Assembly: GCF_016405855.1 (NCBI RefSeq)
Contig: NZ_JAEFCA010000008.1
Location: 1-64,000, forward strand
Reading direction: 5' to 3'
Source of the DNA: Flavobacterium sp. IB48
GTDB taxonomy: Bacteria > Bacteroidota > Bacteroidia > Flavobacteriales > Flavobacteriaceae
Length of the DNA stretch: 64,000 nucleotides
The notes beneath the pieces are model-generated. The model saw nothing but the letters and a program-made list of their open reading frames with translations, had not been told where the DNA came from and made no database searches. Below are positions 62,252 through 64,000 of this stretch, piece by piece. The translations under genes and the position numbers were made by a program. Numbering within the stretch: the stretch's first letter is position 1; every line of letters starts with the position of its first letter.

Positions 62252-63463
62252 ATGAAATGCCTATTAAACAAAAAAGCAGTTTGTGTGATGCTTATCGTAT
62301 TACTGCTTCCTTGCAGAATAATAGCACAGGGACTAGGGGACGAGATGGATAGTCTTCATGGGGTCTTAGACCAGCTTTATGATGAAATGATGCCGTTGTG
62401 TTCTAACCTAATTGCTGTAGGGCAGGGAATAGCAGGCTTTGGAACTATATGGTACATCGCCTCACGCGTGTGGAGGCATATAGCAAGTGCCGAGCCCATT
62501 GATTTTTATCCGCTCTTCCGTCCCTTTGTTATAGGATTCTGCATTATGATTTTTCCGTCGGTTCTGGCACTTATTAACGGAGTTATGAAACCAACTGTTA
62601 CAGCTACTGCAGCTATGGTAACAGGCTCTAACAATGCAGTTGCTGTTCTGCTTAAAGAGAAAGAAAAAGCAATTAAAGAAACCGATCCATGGAAGATGTA
62701 TGTCGGGACTGTAGGTACGGGTGATCGTGACAGATGGTATAAGTATACGCATGAGGGTGCTGATCCATCGGATGAGAGCATGCTCGCAGGCATAGGCAAT
62801 GATATCAAATTTGCGATGGAAAAAGCTTCTTACAGTTTTCGAAATTCGGTCAAGGAATGGCTGAGCGAGGTGCTGAGGGTTTTGTTTGAGGCGGCCGCCT
62901 TATGCATTGACACCCTTCGGACATTTCAGCTGGTGGTGCTTTCCATTTTAGGTCCGCTGGTATTTGGAATCGCAGTATTTGACGGTTTCCAGCATACGCT
63001 CACTGTCTGGCTTGCCCGATATATCAATATTTACCTCTGGCTTCCTGTTGCCAATATATTCGGAAGTATTATAGGAAAGATTCAGGAACTCATGCTCAAG
63101 CTGGACCTCTCGCAGGTGCAGGCAACAGGTGACACTTTTTTCAGCAGGACCGATATGTCATATTTAATTTTCATGATAATAGGTATCATAGGATATTTTA
63201 CCGTGCCTTCTGTTGCCAATTATATAGTTCATGCAGGCGGAGGAGGAGCCTTGGGTCATAAGGTGACAAGCATGTTTGGAAATTCAGCTAGTTCTGTTAT
63301 GAGAACCTCTTCAAATGCGGTTGGAATGACTGCTGATGCGATGGTAGATGCGGATCGGAGAATGACCAGCAGCATGGCTGCGACAGCAGGAAGAAGTCCT
63401 TATTTTACTGATAAAGGTAACTATATGAATGACAGGCTTAAAGGAAATTCTAAACAGACTTAA
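62252..63463 (+). CDS. traJ: TraJ, multi-spanning transfer protein (VirB6-like)
   Basis: 403 residues. A signal-like first helix, then about six membrane segments (FGTIWYIASRVW, FRPFVIGFCIMIFPSVLALI, FQLVVLSILGPLVFGIAVF, NIYLWLPVANIFGSIIG and MSYLIFMIIGIIGYFTVPSV), ending in a small Ser/Met/Ala-rich tail. This matches TraJ, the VirB6-like inner-membrane component of the channel. It starts 3 bp after the preceding gene and ends 12 bp before traK. Confidence 0.85.
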   Translation: MKCLLNKKAVCVMLIVLLLPCRIIAQGLGDEMDSLHGVLDQLYDEMMPLCSNLIAVGQGIAGFGTIWYIASRVWRHIASAEPIDFYPLFRPFVIGFCIMIFPSVLALINGVMKPTVTATAAMVTGSNNAVAVLLKEKEKAIKETDPWKMYVGTVGTGDRDRWYKYTHEGADPSDESMLAGIGNDIKFAMEKASYSFRNSVKEWLSEVLRVLFEAAALCIDTLRTFQLVVLSILGPLVFGIAVFDGFQHTLTVWLARYINIYLWLPVANIFGSIIGKIQELMLKLDLSQVQATGDTFFSRTDMSYLIFMIIGIIGYFTVPSVANYIVHAGGGGALGHKVTSMFGNSASSVMRTSSNAVGMTADAMVDADRRMTSSMAATAGRSPYFTDKGNYMNDRLKGNSKQT

Positions 63464-63475
63464 TAACAGAAGCAT

Positions 63476-64000
63476 ATGTTTACCAAAATGAAGAACATTG
63501 ATACGGCATTTAGATATGTGAGAGGTTTCACGATGCTTGTAATTGCAGGCTGCATCATAATAAGCTGCTATACTGTCTATAAAAGTTTCCAGACAGTGAG
63601 CCTTATGCAGGATAAAGTATATATTCTGGCAAATGGAAAAGCGCTGGAAGCTTACGCTTCGGAAAGAAAAGATAACATTGCTGTTGAAGCAAGGGACCAT
63701 GTGAAAACCTTTCACAAGTTTTTCTTTACCCTTGATCCTGATGATAAGGTCATTAAAACGAATATCACAAAAGCGCTATATCTGGCAGACGACAGTGCAA
63801 AGCGGATTTATGATGACCTGAAGGAAAACAATTTTTATTCGGGTATTATATCAGGAAATATCAGCCAGACCATCCAGATTGACAGTGTGAGTATTGATAT
63901 CCGTGAATATCCCTACCGTTTTAGATGTTATGCCGGACAGAACATTATCCGTACTACCAGTGTTTTGAAAAGAAGCCTGCTTACAGAAGGTGCGCTTCGC
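63476..64000 (+). CDS. traK: TraK, VirB8-like transfer protein (truncated by window end)
   Basis: 175 codons visible, running off the window. One membrane helix (VRGFTMLVIAGCIIISCYTV, about 14-33) precedes a periplasmic domain: DHVKTFHKFFFTLDPDDKVI, NITKALYLADDSAKRIYDDL and IREYPYRFRCYAGQNIIR. This is the TraK/VirB8 pattern, linking inner-membrane and periplasmic channel parts. The start at 63476 follows traJ by 12 bp; an ATG four codons further on is an alternative. Confidence 0.85.
   Translation, partial: MFTKMKNIDTAFRYVRGFTMLVIAGCIIISCYTVYKSFQTVSLMQDKVYILANGKALEAYASERKDNIAVEARDHVKTFHKFFFTLDPDDKVIKTNITKALYLADDSAKRIYDDLKENNFYSGIISGNISQTIQIDSVSIDIREYPYRFRCYAGQNIIRTTSVLKRSLLTEGALR

Noticed and set aside
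1..64000. CRISPR arrays, rRNA, tRNA, integrase or transposase genes
   Set aside because: No regular spacer-repeat array, cloverleaf or conserved rRNA core, and no recombinase or DDE motifs, were found on reading both strands.

Overview
The window is low-GC Bacteroidota DNA, most likely from Flavobacterium or a close relative. The evidence is a CTnDOT-family set of Tra proteins (TraE/F/G/I/J/K), Bacteroidota MobA/B/C, SusC/SusD pairs, a short flavobacterial histone H1-like protein, a Flavo-1-like structured RNA, and promoters of the TTG-N19/20-TAnnTTTG type. No rRNA, tRNA, CRISPR array, transposase or integrase gene was found.

Layout. (1) 1-115: 5' end of a zinc-type alcohol dehydrogenase, probably flanking chromosome. 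(2) 280-15475: accessory block bounded by diverged direct repeats of about 235 bp. It holds a tight six-gene operon (glycyl-radical enzyme, DyP peroxidase fused to a HAD domain, exported small protein, phospholipase-D-like protein, then a Septu-like ATPase and HNH nuclease), followed by an Iet-type AAA ATPase and subtilase. Relics of pcfJ and other genes lie at its right edge. (3) 15468-28510: minus-strand restriction operon: type III Res and Mod, GIY-YIG protein, GHKL ATPase with a nuclease-like tail, SNF2-type helicase, DUF4391 protein. (4) 29263-37934: accessory and mobilisation genes of a conjugative element (DUF6965-like, RadC-like, PcfJ, PcfK, SSB, coupling protein, relaxase, relaxosome protein, candidate oriT). 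(5) 38150-47206: two converging operons encoding a MauE-like redox/propeller protein, a secreted four-cysteine DUF6520-type peptide, an S9 peptidase and a SusC/SusD pair. (6) 47456-55075: small regulators, an EVE-like membrane protein, histone H1, an AraC/TPR regulator and lipoproteins. (7) 55132-64000: the transfer operon, cut off inside traK.

Functionally, regions 4 and 7 are the two halves of one integrative conjugative element, with region 5-6 as cargo between them. Regions 2 and 3 form a defence island. The most unusual content is the six-gene operon at 1129-10948, where enzymes of radical and peroxide chemistry and a phosphodiesterase-like protein are apparently co-transcribed with a Septu-like ATPase/HNH pair. 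The second candidate is the DUF6520 peptide, MauE, SusCD and S9 peptidase locus. Assignments rest on motifs read by eye; no database search was possible.
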